From an uncultured Holophagales bacterium (GTDB lineage Bacteria; Acidobacteriota; Thermoanaerobaculia; UBA5066), in contig CALBDV010000181.1 of assembly GCA_937927565.1 (NCBI GenBank), positions 1-6,835 of the forward strand: a DNA stretch of 6,835 bases, given 5' to 3'. Position 1 is the first letter of the stretch, and each line of letters opens with the position of its first letter. This document shows, in pieces, positions 1 to 5,010 of the stretch. Below the pieces are notes generated by a model, which saw nothing but the letters and a program-made list of their open reading frames with translations, was not told where the DNA came from and did no database searches. Both the position numbers and the translations under genes were made by a program.

Positions 1-373
1 TCGTCGGCTTCGGCGCTTCCTTGTCCATCAGGATCAGGCGCACCTTCGCGCGCAGCGCCGAGCAGAACGTCAGCCCGCGCTGCTGGCATTCGACGACGTC
101 GAACGCCGGCGGCAGCAGCGAGAAGCTCACGAACTCGAGCCGGGCGTTGCCCGAGTGGCTCGAGATCGGGAAGATGGACGCGAACGCGGCCTGCAGGCCC
201 TCGGTCTTGCGCGCGTCGGGCGCGGTGTCGGCCTGCAGGAACGCGCGGTAGGACGCGAGCTGCGTTTCGAGCAGGAACGGGACGCCGAGGACGCTCGCGC
301 GCTTCGCGAAGCTCTTGCGGATGCGCTTCTTCTCGGTGAACGTGTACTGGTGAGACGTTGTGGTGGTCGCCAT
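1..373 (-). CDS. rpoB: RNA polymerase beta subunit, N-terminal 124 residues (runs off the left edge)
   Basis: RpoB is the catalytic beta subunit of RNA polymerase; only the first 124 codons lie in the window. The minus-strand frame opens at ATG (373-371) and stays open to the edge. It reads MATTTTSHQYTFTEKKRIRK at the N-terminus, then LGVPFLLETQLASYRAFLQA, GLQAAFASIFPISSHSGNAR and CQQRGLTFCSALRAKVRL, matching the start of proteobacterial, especially betaproteobacterial, beta subunits. This part builds the beginning of the protrusion/lobe region. A purine-rich GAGGGA lies about 12 bases upstream of the ATG, a rather long spacing. The gene follows rplL after a 489-base hairpin-rich spacer, the usual rplL-rpoB order, so expression is probably by read-through from the ribosomal protein genes. 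The identity is secure; the exact start is less so. Confidence 0.96.
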   Translation of the reverse strand, partial: MATTTTSHQYTFTEKKRIRKSFAKRASVLGVPFLLETQLASYRAFLQADTAPDARKTEGLQAAFASIFPISSHSGNARLEFVSFSLLPPAFDVVECQQRGLTFCSALRAKVRLILMDKEAPKPT

Positions 374-585
374 GGCCCGGATCGATCCCTCGTGCGAATC
401 CTGCATGCGGCGGGTTGCCGCCGCGCGGACCGCGGACGGCATGACGCCGCGCGGTCGCTCACTTCGACTGTCCGGGGGCGTTGCGCCCCTGGCCTGGTGG
501 CTGGCCTCTACCAGCCGCTGGCGGACGACGTGCCCCGTTGCGGGGGAACGCCCGACCAAACCCGTCTTCCGCAGTCGCGTCGGAA

Positions 586-647
586 AACGAAGCGCAGCGG
601 TCTCGCGGGAGACCGCTGTGCTTCGTTCCCTCGTTGCCGAGGGAACG
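586..647 (-). promoter_or_regulatory. Two overlapping, mutually exclusive hairpins upstream of rpoB
   Basis: The first hairpin pairs 586-604 with 609-627 (19 bp, one G-T type mismatch, 4-base loop). The second pairs 624-633 perfectly with 638-647 (10 bp, 4-base loop). They share bases 624-627, so both cannot form completely at once. On the transcript the 10-bp hairpin emerges first and the 19-bp hairpin second. The long, nearly perfect stem is a plausible RNase III substrate or attenuation switch in the rplL-rpoB spacer; that function is inferred. Confidence 0.5.
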
Positions 648-742
648 ACGCGCGAAGCGGCCACCTGCGCCGCCGCCCCGCCCATTGCCGGAACCGATCG
701 CGTGGCAGGTCGCCCCACCTCGCGCCCGGTTCTTCGTGCCTT

Positions 743-774
743 CGAAAACCGTCGGGCTCCGCCCGCGGTTTTCG
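743..774 (-). terminator. Possible weak intrinsic terminator/attenuator between rplL and rpoB
   Basis: Bases 743-751 (CGAAAACCG) pair perfectly with 766-774 (CGGTTTTCG), and an inner CGGG/CCCG stem closes a 5-base loop, with one bulged base. On the transcript an AAAA run precedes the GC-rich core and UUUU follows it, the layout of an A-tract/U-tract terminator. The U-tract has only four residues and no further U follows, so at most partial termination is expected, as fits a site that must let RNA polymerase reach rpoB. Confidence 0.4.
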
Positions 775-862
775 CCTGATCAGCCTCTGCGTCAGGCTGT
801 CAGCCCGGTGATTCTTCCAGGGCGCGCGGCCGGAAGGCCTCGCGCGCCTTCCGACCTCTCCG

Positions 863-1240
863 CTACTTGATCTCGACCTTCGCGCCGGCTTCCTCGAGCT
901 TCTTCTTGGCGGCTTCCGCATCGGCCTTCGGGATGCCTTCCTTGACCGGCTTCGGAGCGCCGTCGACCAGGTCCTTGGCTTCCTTGAGGCCGAGGCTCGT
1001 GAGCTCGCGGACCGCCTTGATCACGTTGACCTTGTTCTCGCCGGTGGCGGTGAGGACGACGGTGAACTCGGTCTTCTCTTCCGCGGCGGCGGCGGGCGCG
1101 CCGGCCGACGGGGCGGCGACGGCGACGGCGGCGGCGGCCGAGACGCCGAACTTCTCTTCCATCGCCTTGATGAGCTCGGAGAGCTCGAGGACGGTCATCG
1201 AAGAGATCTTGTCGAGGATTTCAGTCTGGACAGCGGACAT
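863..1240 (-). CDS. rplL: 50S ribosomal protein L7/L12
   Basis: This is the 125-residue stalk protein that binds L10 as dimers and recruits and activates translational GTPases such as EF-Tu, whose gene is in the same window. Residues 1 to about 33 (LDKISSMTVLELSELIKAM) form the dimerisation domain. Residues about 35-55 form an Ala/Pro/Gly hinge. The rest is the globular C-terminal domain with the conserved EEKTEFTVVL and NKVNVIKAVRE...LGLKEAKDLVDGAPKPVKEG segments, ending VEIK. Length matches the family (about 120-125). The ATG at 1240 has an AGGAG six bases upstream. The gene sits 57 bases after rplJ and shares its transcript. No truncation or missing region is seen. Confidence 0.98.
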   Translation of the reverse strand: MSAVQTEILDKISSMTVLELSELIKAMEEKFGVSAAAAVAVAAPSAGAPAAAAEEKTEFTVVLTATGENKVNVIKAVRELTSLGLKEAKDLVDGAPKPVKEGIPKADAEAAKKKLEEAGAKVEIK

Positions 1241-1297
1241 CGTGGACTCCTGATTCGTGAATGGATTGGATCGGGTGGATTCGGCGGTCGGTTCGCG

Positions 1298-1822
1298 TCA
1301 GGCGGCGGGCTTCGCGTCGCGCACCGCCGCGAGCGTCCGGACGAACCTGCCCGGGACCTCGTTGAGCGTGCGGACGAACTTCGCCACCGGCGCCTGCATC
1401 GTGCCCATCAGCTTCGCGAGCAGCTCGTCGCGCGAGGGGAGCGAGGCGAGGGCGGCGACGTCCTTGGCGGACATCACTTGGCCCGGCATCGCGCCGGCCA
1501 TGATCACGAGCTTCTCGTAGCCCTTGGCGAAGTCGTTCAGCACCTTCGCCACGGCCACCGGGTCGGCGCCGATCCCGTACGTGAGCGGACCGACCATGCT
1601 GTCGGACAGCTTCTCGAACGGCGTGCCGACGACCGCGCGGCGCACAAGGGTGTTCTTCACCACCCTGAAGTACACGCCGGACGCCCGTGCCTTCGCGCGG
1701 AGCCGCGTCATGTCGGAGACGGGCATGCCACGGTTCTCCGCAAGCACGATCGCCTGCGCCGTGGACACCTGCTTCGCGACTTCCGCGACGACCGCTTCCT
1801 TCTTCTGAAGATCGAGACTCAA
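1298..1822 (-). CDS. rplJ: 50S ribosomal protein L10, TTG start
   Basis: L10 anchors the L7/L12 dimers to 23S rRNA at the base of the stalk and, as the L10-L12 complex, represses its own mRNA in many bacteria. From the chosen start the protein has 174 residues: (M)SLDLQKKEAVVAEVAKQ, GVYFRVVKNTLVRRAV (rRNA-binding domain), MVGPLTYGI, SLPSRDELLAKLMGTMQAPV, and a C-terminal tail for L7/L12. A longer frame begins at GTG (1828), but that codon lies inside the Shine-Dalgarno sequence GGAGGTGA (1832-1825). TTG (1822-1820) follows the GGAGG core by 5 bases and gives an N-terminus that aligns with betaproteobacterial L10 proteins beginning MSLNLEDKKAVVAEV (from memory). The gene precedes rplL and follows a 346-base spacer containing an L10-leader-like structure. 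Confidence 0.95.
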   Translation of the reverse strand: MSLDLQKKEAVVAEVAKQVSTAQAIVLAENRGMPVSDMTRLRAKARASGVYFRVVKNTLVRRAVVGTPFEKLSDSMVGPLTYGIGADPVAVAKVLNDFAKGYEKLVIMAGAMPGQVMSAKDVAALASLPSRDELLAKLMGTMQAPVAKFVRTLNEVPGRFVRTLAAVRDAKPAA

Positions 1823-1824
1823 GT

Positions 1825-1832
1825 TCACCTCC
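1825..1832 (-). promoter_or_regulatory. Shine-Dalgarno sequence deciding the rplJ start
   Basis: The minus strand reads GGAGGTGA here, an 8-base match to the anti-Shine-Dalgarno end of 16S rRNA. Its placement makes the in-frame GTG at 1828 part of the ribosome binding site and favours TTG at 1822 as the true initiator. Confidence 0.75.
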
Positions 1833-1836
1833 GTTT

Positions 1837-2167
1837 CAGGAGACCGACGTCAGTGGACAGGGATCAGGAACGATCGCTTGCCGACCGACTGCCTCCGGTA
1901 CGAGCCATTTCGGCTCCCGCGCCCGGCCCGACCGCGGCGTCGCGCGTGTTTCGGTGACCTTCGAGTCCAGGAGAGTCCTGTCCTGCGAGGGCACCATCTG
2001 CGCTGGATCAGGCAACGGAGGTCGGATGACGGGGAACAGAAACCTCCCCCACCCGACCCGTCGCCCGTTTTGAGCCGTTCGCTCCAGCGGTCTTTGACGG
2101 CTCGCGCACCGATCCCTCCGGTGCGTCTACCCTCAACTGCTACCCGTTGCCTGTTGCCTGTTCCCCG
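1837..2167. repeat. Element 1: degenerate paired heptamer arrays bounding the rplA-rplJ spacer
   Basis: Left array, plus strand 1837-1871, five 7-base units in phase: CAGGAGA, CCGACGT, CAGTGGA, CAGGGAT, CAGGAAC. Right array, read on the minus strand from 2167 to 2133: CGGGGAA, CAGGCAA, CAGGCAA, CGGGTAG, CAGTTGA. The right array ends one base from the rplA stop codon; the left begins just upstream of the rplJ Shine-Dalgarno. Hand-counted identity between the arms is about 18/35, so this is the most diverged copy and may not fold as one hairpin. It encloses the putative L10 leader. Further heptamer-like pieces (CAGGCAA at 2009, CGGGGAA-CAGAAAC near 2030-2043) lie inside. Confidence 0.6.
1989..2101 (-). 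promoter_or_regulatory. Putative L10 autoregulatory mRNA leader (kink-turn-like)
   Basis: On the transcript, GCCGTCAAAGACCGCTGG (2101-2084) is followed about 80 bases later by CCAGCGCAGATGGTGCCC (2006-1989). CGCTGG/CCAGCG pair, and GCC can pair with GGT across an asymmetric internal loop with opposed AGAC and CAGA, resembling a kink-turn. The intervening segment contains its own stem (GTCGGGTG with CATCCGAC). In proteobacteria the L10-L12 complex binds such a structure in the rplJ leader and represses rplJ-rplL translation. Position and motif fit that; the assignment rests on remembered leader patterns. A competing hairpin (GAGCCGT 2103-2097 with ACGGCTC 2078-2072) is also possible. Confidence 0.5.
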
Positions 2168-2168
2168 A

Positions 2169-2897
2169 TCAGTGCGCCGCCGACTGCGAGATGTTCAGGC
2201 TCGCGGTGTCGACCCGCACGCCCGCGCCCATCGTCGACGAGACGCTGACCTTCCTGAAATAGATGCCCTTGATGCCCTGCGGCCTCGCCTTGGAGAGCGC
2301 GTCGATCAGCGCGGTCAGGTTGGACTTGAGCTGCTCGGGCGTGAACGACGCGCGCCCGATCGTGCACTGGACGATGCCGGCCTTGTCGGTGCGGTACTGC
2401 ACCTGGCCGGCCTTGGCGTTCTTCACGGCGCCGGCGATGTCGGCCGACACGGTGCCGACCTTCGGGTTCGGCATCAGGCCGCGCGGGCCCAGGATCTGGC
2501 CCAGCTGGCCCACGACCTTCATCGCGTCCGGCGACGCGATGACGACGTCGAAGTCCATGAATCCTTCCTTGATCTTCGCCGCGAGGTCGTCGAAGCCGAC
2601 GATGTCGGCGCCGGCGTCGGCGGCCTGCTTCGCCTTGTCGCCCTGCGCGAACACCGCGACGCGCACCTTCTTGCCGATGCCGGCGGGCAGCACGACCGAG
2701 CCGCGGACGGTCTGATCGGACTTCTTCGCATCGACGCCGAGGTTCACGGCGACGTCCACCGACTCGTCGAACTTGGCGACGGCGGTTTCCTTGACGAGCT
2801 TCAGCGCGTCGTCGACCGGGTAGAACTTGCTGCGGTCCACCTTGCCGAGGACCGTCTTCATGCGCTTGGAGAGGCGCGGAGTCTTCTGTTCGGCCAT
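2169..2897 (-). CDS. rplA: 50S ribosomal protein L1
   Basis: L1 binds helices 76-78 of 23S rRNA and forms the mobile L1 stalk that guides deacylated tRNA out of the E site; in E. coli it also represses the rplK-rplA mRNA. The 242-residue product carries DRSKFYPVDDALKLVKE (about 21-37), AKFDESVDVAVNLGVDAKKS (about 41-60) and the L1 signature GPRGLMPNPKVGTVSADIA (about 137-154), and ends GIYFRKVSVSSTMGAGVRVD. E. coli L1 has 234 residues. A GTG at 2903, overlapping the rplK stop, would add only two residues; ATG at 2897 is preferred because L1 proteins normally begin MA and a GGGGTG lies about 10 bases upstream. Only 2 bases separate the rplK stop from this ATG, implying translational coupling. 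Confidence 0.97.
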   Translation of the reverse strand: MAEQKTPRLSKRMKTVLGKVDRSKFYPVDDALKLVKETAVAKFDESVDVAVNLGVDAKKSDQTVRGSVVLPAGIGKKVRVAVFAQGDKAKQAADAGADIVGFDDLAAKIKEGFMDFDVVIASPDAMKVVGQLGQILGPRGLMPNPKVGTVSADIAGAVKNAKAGQVQYRTDKAGIVQCTIGRASFTPEQLKSNLTALIDALSKARPQGIKGIYFRKVSVSSTMGAGVRVDTASLNISQSAAH

Positions 2898-2899
2898 GA

Positions 2900-3334
2900 T
2901 CACTTCACCCCTTCGACCGTGATGCCCATGGAACGGGCGCTGCCTGCGATCGTGCGCACCGCCGCGTCGAGATCCGCCGCGGTCAGGTCGGGCTGCTTCG
3001 CCTTCGCGATCTCCTCGGCCTGCGCGCGCGTGAGCTTGCCGACCTTGTCGGTGTGCGGCCTGGGCGAGCCCTTGTCGACCTTGGCGGCCTTCTTGATCAG
3101 CACGGTGGCCGGCGGCGTCTTCATCACGAACGTGAAGCTCTTGTCCGCGTACGCCGTGATCACTACCGGGATCGGCAGCCCGGCTTCCATCTTCTGGGTC
3201 TGGGCGTTGAACGCCTTGCAGAACTCCATGATGTTGAGGCCGCGCTGGCCGAGCGCGGGGCCGATCGGCGGCGAGGGATTCGCCTTGCCTGCCGGCACCT
3301 GAAGCTTGATGAAACCGACGACTTTCTTCGCCAT
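2900..3334 (-). CDS. rplK: 50S ribosomal protein L11
   Basis: L11 binds the GTPase-associated centre of 23S rRNA beside L10 and L7/L12 and takes part in factor binding and stringent-response sensing. The 144 residues (E. coli 142) begin MAKKVVGFIKLQVPAGKANP, followed by the proline-rich SPPIGPALGQRGLNIMEFCK loop (about 21-40) of the N-terminal domain. The rRNA-binding C-terminal domain ends AGSARSMGITVEGVK. The ATG at 3334 has AGGAGA seven bases upstream. The stop codon is nearly contiguous with rplA, the standard L11-L1 operon. In E. coli an L1-binding site lies in the leader; no clear counterpart was recognised here, although a small GNRA-type hairpin (3358-3371) lies just upstream. Confidence 0.98.
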   Translation of the reverse strand: MAKKVVGFIKLQVPAGKANPSPPIGPALGQRGLNIMEFCKAFNAQTQKMEAGLPIPVVITAYADKSFTFVMKTPPATVLIKKAAKVDKGSPRPHTDKVGKLTRAQAEEIAKAKQPDLTAADLDAAVRTIAGSARSMGITVEGVK

Positions 3335-3561
3335 CTTCGTCTCCTGTGGGTGCTAGCGGGTGTCGCCACCCTCCCCGTTCACGCGGGCGCCTTGCGGCCC
3401 CGCCTTACGCACCGCGGCTCTCTCAGCCTCGATGCCCTTGACTCTTCGAGGTCCCCGCGGTCAGCGGGGGCCTCGTCCGCGTTGAGCGTCGCGGCGCGAC
3501 GCTCCAACGAGGACACGTGGAGGGGCGTTCGAGGCGCGCGAAGCGCACCGACAACGCCGCT
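3335..3561 (-). other. nusG-rplK spacer with three hairpins
   Basis: No gene is apparent in these 227 bases. In transcript order there are three hairpins. The first, 3508-3481, has an 8-bp core GAGCGTCG/CGACGCTC extended by GTT/AAC. The second, 3474-3448, has CCCCGC/GCGGGG extended by GAGG/CCTC across one mismatch. The third, 3371-3358, has GGGTG/CACCC closed by a GCGA loop, 12 bases before the rplK ribosome binding site. None is followed by a U-tract on the transcript, so they look like processing or regulatory structures rather than terminators. No heptamer arrays occur here. Confidence 0.5.
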
Positions 3562-4095
3562 CTACGCCTTCTCGACCTGCGAAAAATCCAGCTCCACCGG
3601 CGTCGACCGTCCGAAGATCGACACCGACACCTTGAGCTTGCTCTTCTCGTAGTTCACGTCCTCCACGTTGCCGTGGAAGTCGGTGAACGGGCCTTCCTTG
3701 ACGCGCACCGCCTCGCCGGTCTCGAACAGCACCTTCGGACGCGGCTTCTCGGCGCCTTCCTGCACCTGCTGCAGGATCGCGTCGACTTCCTTCTGCGTGA
3801 TCGGCGTCGGCTTGTTCGCGGTCCCGCCGACGAACCCGGTCACCTTCGGCGTGCTCTTCACGAGGTGCCAGCTGTCGTCGGTCATCTCCATCTCGACCAG
3901 CACGTAGCCCGGGAAGAACTTGCGCTCCGACGTCGACCTCTGGCCGCCCTTCATCTCGACGACCTCCTCGACCGGCACGAGGATCTGCCCGAACTGCTCC
4001 TGCATGCCCGAGCGCTTGATGCGCTCGGTCAGCGTTCGCTGGACGCTCTTCTCGAATCCCGAGTACGCGTGCACGACGAACCAGCGCTTGCTCAT
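3562..4095 (-). CDS. nusG: Transcription termination/antitermination factor NusG
   Basis: NusG binds the RNA polymerase clamp, suppresses pausing, and links polymerase to Rho or to the ribosome through S10. The 177 residues have the normal two-domain plan. The NGN domain (about 3-117) contains WFVVHAYSGFEKSV and the signature ERKFFPGYVLVEM (FFPGYV at 60-65). The C-terminal KOW domain (about 126-177) contains GEAVRVKEGPFTDFHGNVED. Length is close to E. coli NusG (181). The ATG at 4095 follows GGGGGAGG with 7 bases between; an out-of-frame ATG at 4102 is ignored. It lies 91 bases downstream of secE, the usual secE-nusG pairing. Its target RpoB is encoded at the left end of the window. Confidence 0.98.
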   Translation of the reverse strand: MSKRWFVVHAYSGFEKSVQRTLTERIKRSGMQEQFGQILVPVEEVVEMKGGQRSTSERKFFPGYVLVEMEMTDDSWHLVKSTPKVTGFVGGTANKPTPITQKEVDAILQQVQEGAEKPRPKVLFETGEAVRVKEGPFTDFHGNVEDVNYEKSKLKVSVSIFGRSTPVELDFSQVEKA

Positions 4096-4138
4096 CGGCC
4101 ATCCTCCCCCAGGCTTGCCGCGTGCGCGGCTGCGCCCT

Positions 4139-4158
4139 CCCCCTCCACGAGGAGGGGG
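4139..4158 (-). other. Perfect 8-bp hairpin in the secE-nusG spacer
   Basis: CCCCCTCC (4139-4146) pairs perfectly with GGAGGGGG (4151-4158) around a 4-base loop, ACGA on the plus strand. On the transcript the downstream arm also reads GGAGGGGG and is Shine-Dalgarno-like but 43 bases from the nusG start, too far to serve it. No U-tract follows. It could shape nusG mRNA or processing; nothing more can be said. Confidence 0.45.
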
Positions 4159-4186
4159 CGAGCGCCTTCGGGCGGCCGTGCGGCGA

Positions 4187-4534
4187 TCATGCCCCCCCCC
4201 GCACCGTCATCATCTTGACGATCCACGCGAGCAGCGTGTCGACCGAGAGGAAGAACAGTCCCATGATGATCACGAAGACGAATACCACGCCGGTCATCTG
4301 CATCGTTTCCTTGCGGTTCGGCCACGCCACGCGCCCGGCCTCGGCCCACGACTCCTGCGCGAAGACGAAGAACGTCTTGCCCGGGGCGGAAAGCCACGCG
4401 ACGCCGCCGGCCGCCAGCAGGCCGCCGATCACCATCAGCACGCGCAGCACGAGCGCGACGTCCGGAAACGCGTAGTAGCCCCACACGCCCAGGACGACGC
4501 AGCCGAATGCGAGCGCGATCTTCAGTTTGTCCAT
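4187..4534 (-). CDS. secE: Preprotein translocase subunit SecE, three-helix type
   Basis: SecE is the essential clamp of the SecYEG protein-export channel in the inner membrane. The 115-residue product shows three hydrophobic helices (about 6-22, 29-49 and 81-108), the proteobacterial form. An amphipathic stretch (about 53-70) precedes the conserved WPNRKET hinge motif (71-77) before the essential third helix. The N-terminus reads MDKLKIALAFGCVVLG. No Shine-Dalgarno sequence precedes the ATG at 4534: the heptamer array of element 2 begins two bases upstream, and the transcript there is pyrimidine-rich (CCTGACCCCTGAC). The 3' end contains nine consecutive G on the coding strand, encoding part of RGGA, and is liable to slippage. 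tRNA-Trp lies upstream and nusG downstream. Confidence 0.96.
   Translation of the reverse strand: MDKLKIALAFGCVVLGVWGYYAFPDVALVLRVLMVIGGLLAAGGVAWLSAPGKTFFVFAQESWAEAGRVAWPNRKETMQMTGVVFVFVIIMGLFFLSVDTLLAWIVKMMTVRGGA
4192..4200 (-). repeat. Homopolymer run of nine G (coding strand) at the 3' end of secE
   Basis: Nine consecutive C on the plus strand lie six codons or fewer from the secE stop codon. A one-base gain or loss would change the last few residues and the stop position only, without touching the essential third helix. Confidence 0.9.
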
Positions 4535-4536
4535 GT

Positions 4537-4790
4537 CAGGGGTCAGGAATCAGAGGACAGGGATCGGACGCCGTGGCGACTCCAGTGGCGCGACTCGTGT
4601 CGCGACGAGAAGTCTCCGCAGTTGCGACGATCGTCGTTCCTCCTATGCCTGCTCCTTCCTTCGGTTGGTTCAGCCAGCCGGTCTCAGCGTTCGATTCGAG
4701 GAATCTGCGTCGGCAACTCCCGCGGCTTCGATGCCGCGCCACGGGGGTCGCCCTCGCTTCTGATCCCTGTCCTCTGATCCCTGATCCCTG
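4537..4790. repeat. Element 2: fold-back heptamer element filling the tRNA-Trp/secE spacer
   Basis: Left array, plus strand 4537-4571: CAGGGGT, CAGGAAT, CAGAGGA, CAGGGAT, CGGACGC. Right array, minus strand 4790 to 4756: CAGGGAT, CAGGGAT, CAGAGGA, CAGGGAT, CAGAAGC. Hand-counted identity is 31/35. After exactly three more bases on each side the symmetry resumes: plus 4575-4592 (GGCGACTCCAGTGGCGCG) mirrors minus 4752-4735 (GGCGACCCCCGTGGCGCG), differing at two positions. The terminal inverted repeat is therefore about 56 bases with a central region of about 140. The element begins 2 bases from the secE ATG and ends 4 bases from the tRNA-Trp CCA. No protein-coding gene is seen inside. Confidence 0.85.
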
Positions 4791-4794
4791 AATC

Positions 4795-4870
4795 TGGCAG
4801 GCCAGGAGGGAATCGAACCCCCAACCTGCGGTTTTGGAGACCGCCGCTCTGCCAATTGAGCTACTGGCCT
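4795..4870 (-). tRNA. tRNA-Trp (CCA anticodon)
   Basis: The minus strand folds as a complete 76-base cloverleaf with acceptor AGGCCAG/CTGGCCT, D arm GCTC/GAGC, anticodon arm GCGGT-CTCCAAA-ACCGC and T arm with TTCGATT. The anticodon CCA reads UGG (Trp). Discriminator G and an encoded 3' CCA (4797-4795) are present. It lies between tuf and secE, and heptamer arrays flank it 3 bases from the 5' end and 4 bases from the 3' end. Confidence 0.97.
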
Positions 4871-4873
4871 ATT

Positions 4874-5010
4874 TAGGAGACAGGAGACAGGAGTCAGAGG
4901 TCAGTCGCGCTGGCGTCCTGCGGACCGGCAGCCGGCGCTTCAAAGCACCGCCGGACCGCAGCGATCGACCACGGCGCGTCTGTCCCCTGTCCTCCGTCCT
5001 CTGTCTCCTG
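4874..5010. repeat. Element 3: fold-back heptamer element filling the tuf/tRNA-Trp spacer
   Basis: Left array, plus 4874-4908: TAGGAGA, CAGGAGA, CAGGAGT, CAGAGGT, CAGTCGC. Right array, minus 5010 to 4976: CAGGAGA, CAGAGGA, CGGAGGA, CAGGGGA, CAGACGC. Hand-counted identity is about 25/35. Inside, CTGCGGACCGG (4918-4928) and CCGGACCGCAG (4951-4961) form a stem with one A-A mismatch, so the whole 137-base spacer can fold back. The right array touches the tuf stop codon (5013-5011) with no gap; the left array starts 3 bases from the tRNA-Trp 5' end. Confidence 0.8.

Larger units (their letters stand above)
374..862 (-). other. rplL-rpoB intergenic spacer, hairpin-rich, no gene
   Basis: No coding sequence is convincing in these 489 bases; the open frames are arginine- and proline-rich GC artefacts. 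The region is packed with potential hairpins. In transcript order they are 848-821 (GGCC core, GGAA loop on the plus strand, two-base bulge, 15 bases after the rplL stop), 799-781 (6 bp), 774-743 (13 bp), 647-624 (10 bp), 627-586 (19 bp), 516-499 (6 bp) and 492-472 (9 bp). In E. coli the corresponding spacer holds a partial terminator and an RNase III site that set the lower output of rpoB relative to rplL. A similar role here is inferred from position and structure only. Confidence 0.6.

Noticed and set aside
155..921. Several 100-220-codon frames in the rplL-rpoB spacer
   Set aside because: No ribosome binding sites, no family resemblance, biased composition, and they overlap rpoB or rplL; hairpins explain the sequence better.
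2898..2903. GTG start for rplA at 2903 overlapping the rplK stop
   Set aside because: Possible, but it would give an unusual MIM start; ATG at 2897 matches the MA start usual for L1.
1878..3302. 474-codon plus-strand open frame antisense to rplA and rplK
   Set aside because: It overlaps two well-identified ribosomal genes, is Arg/Asp/Leu-rich with no recognisable domain, and is the expected GC-rich shadow frame.
1246..3346. Isolated CAGGAGT (1252-1246) and CAGGAGA (3346-3340) motifs upstream of rplL and rplK as members of the heptamer family
   Set aside because: They are single units containing the AGGAG Shine-Dalgarno core at normal spacing; resemblance to the repeat unit is probably coincidental.
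4535..4794. A small protein gene inside element 2 (similar peptide SDPCPLIPDP readable on both strands)
   Set aside because: The same peptide on both strands simply reflects translation of the inverted heptamer arrays; no ribosome binding site or domain supports a gene.
4871..5010. rpmG (L33), found between tuf and tRNA-Trp/secE in some bacteria
   Set aside because: Only 140 bases of repeat-derived sequence occur here with no L33-like frame; the gene is not in this position.
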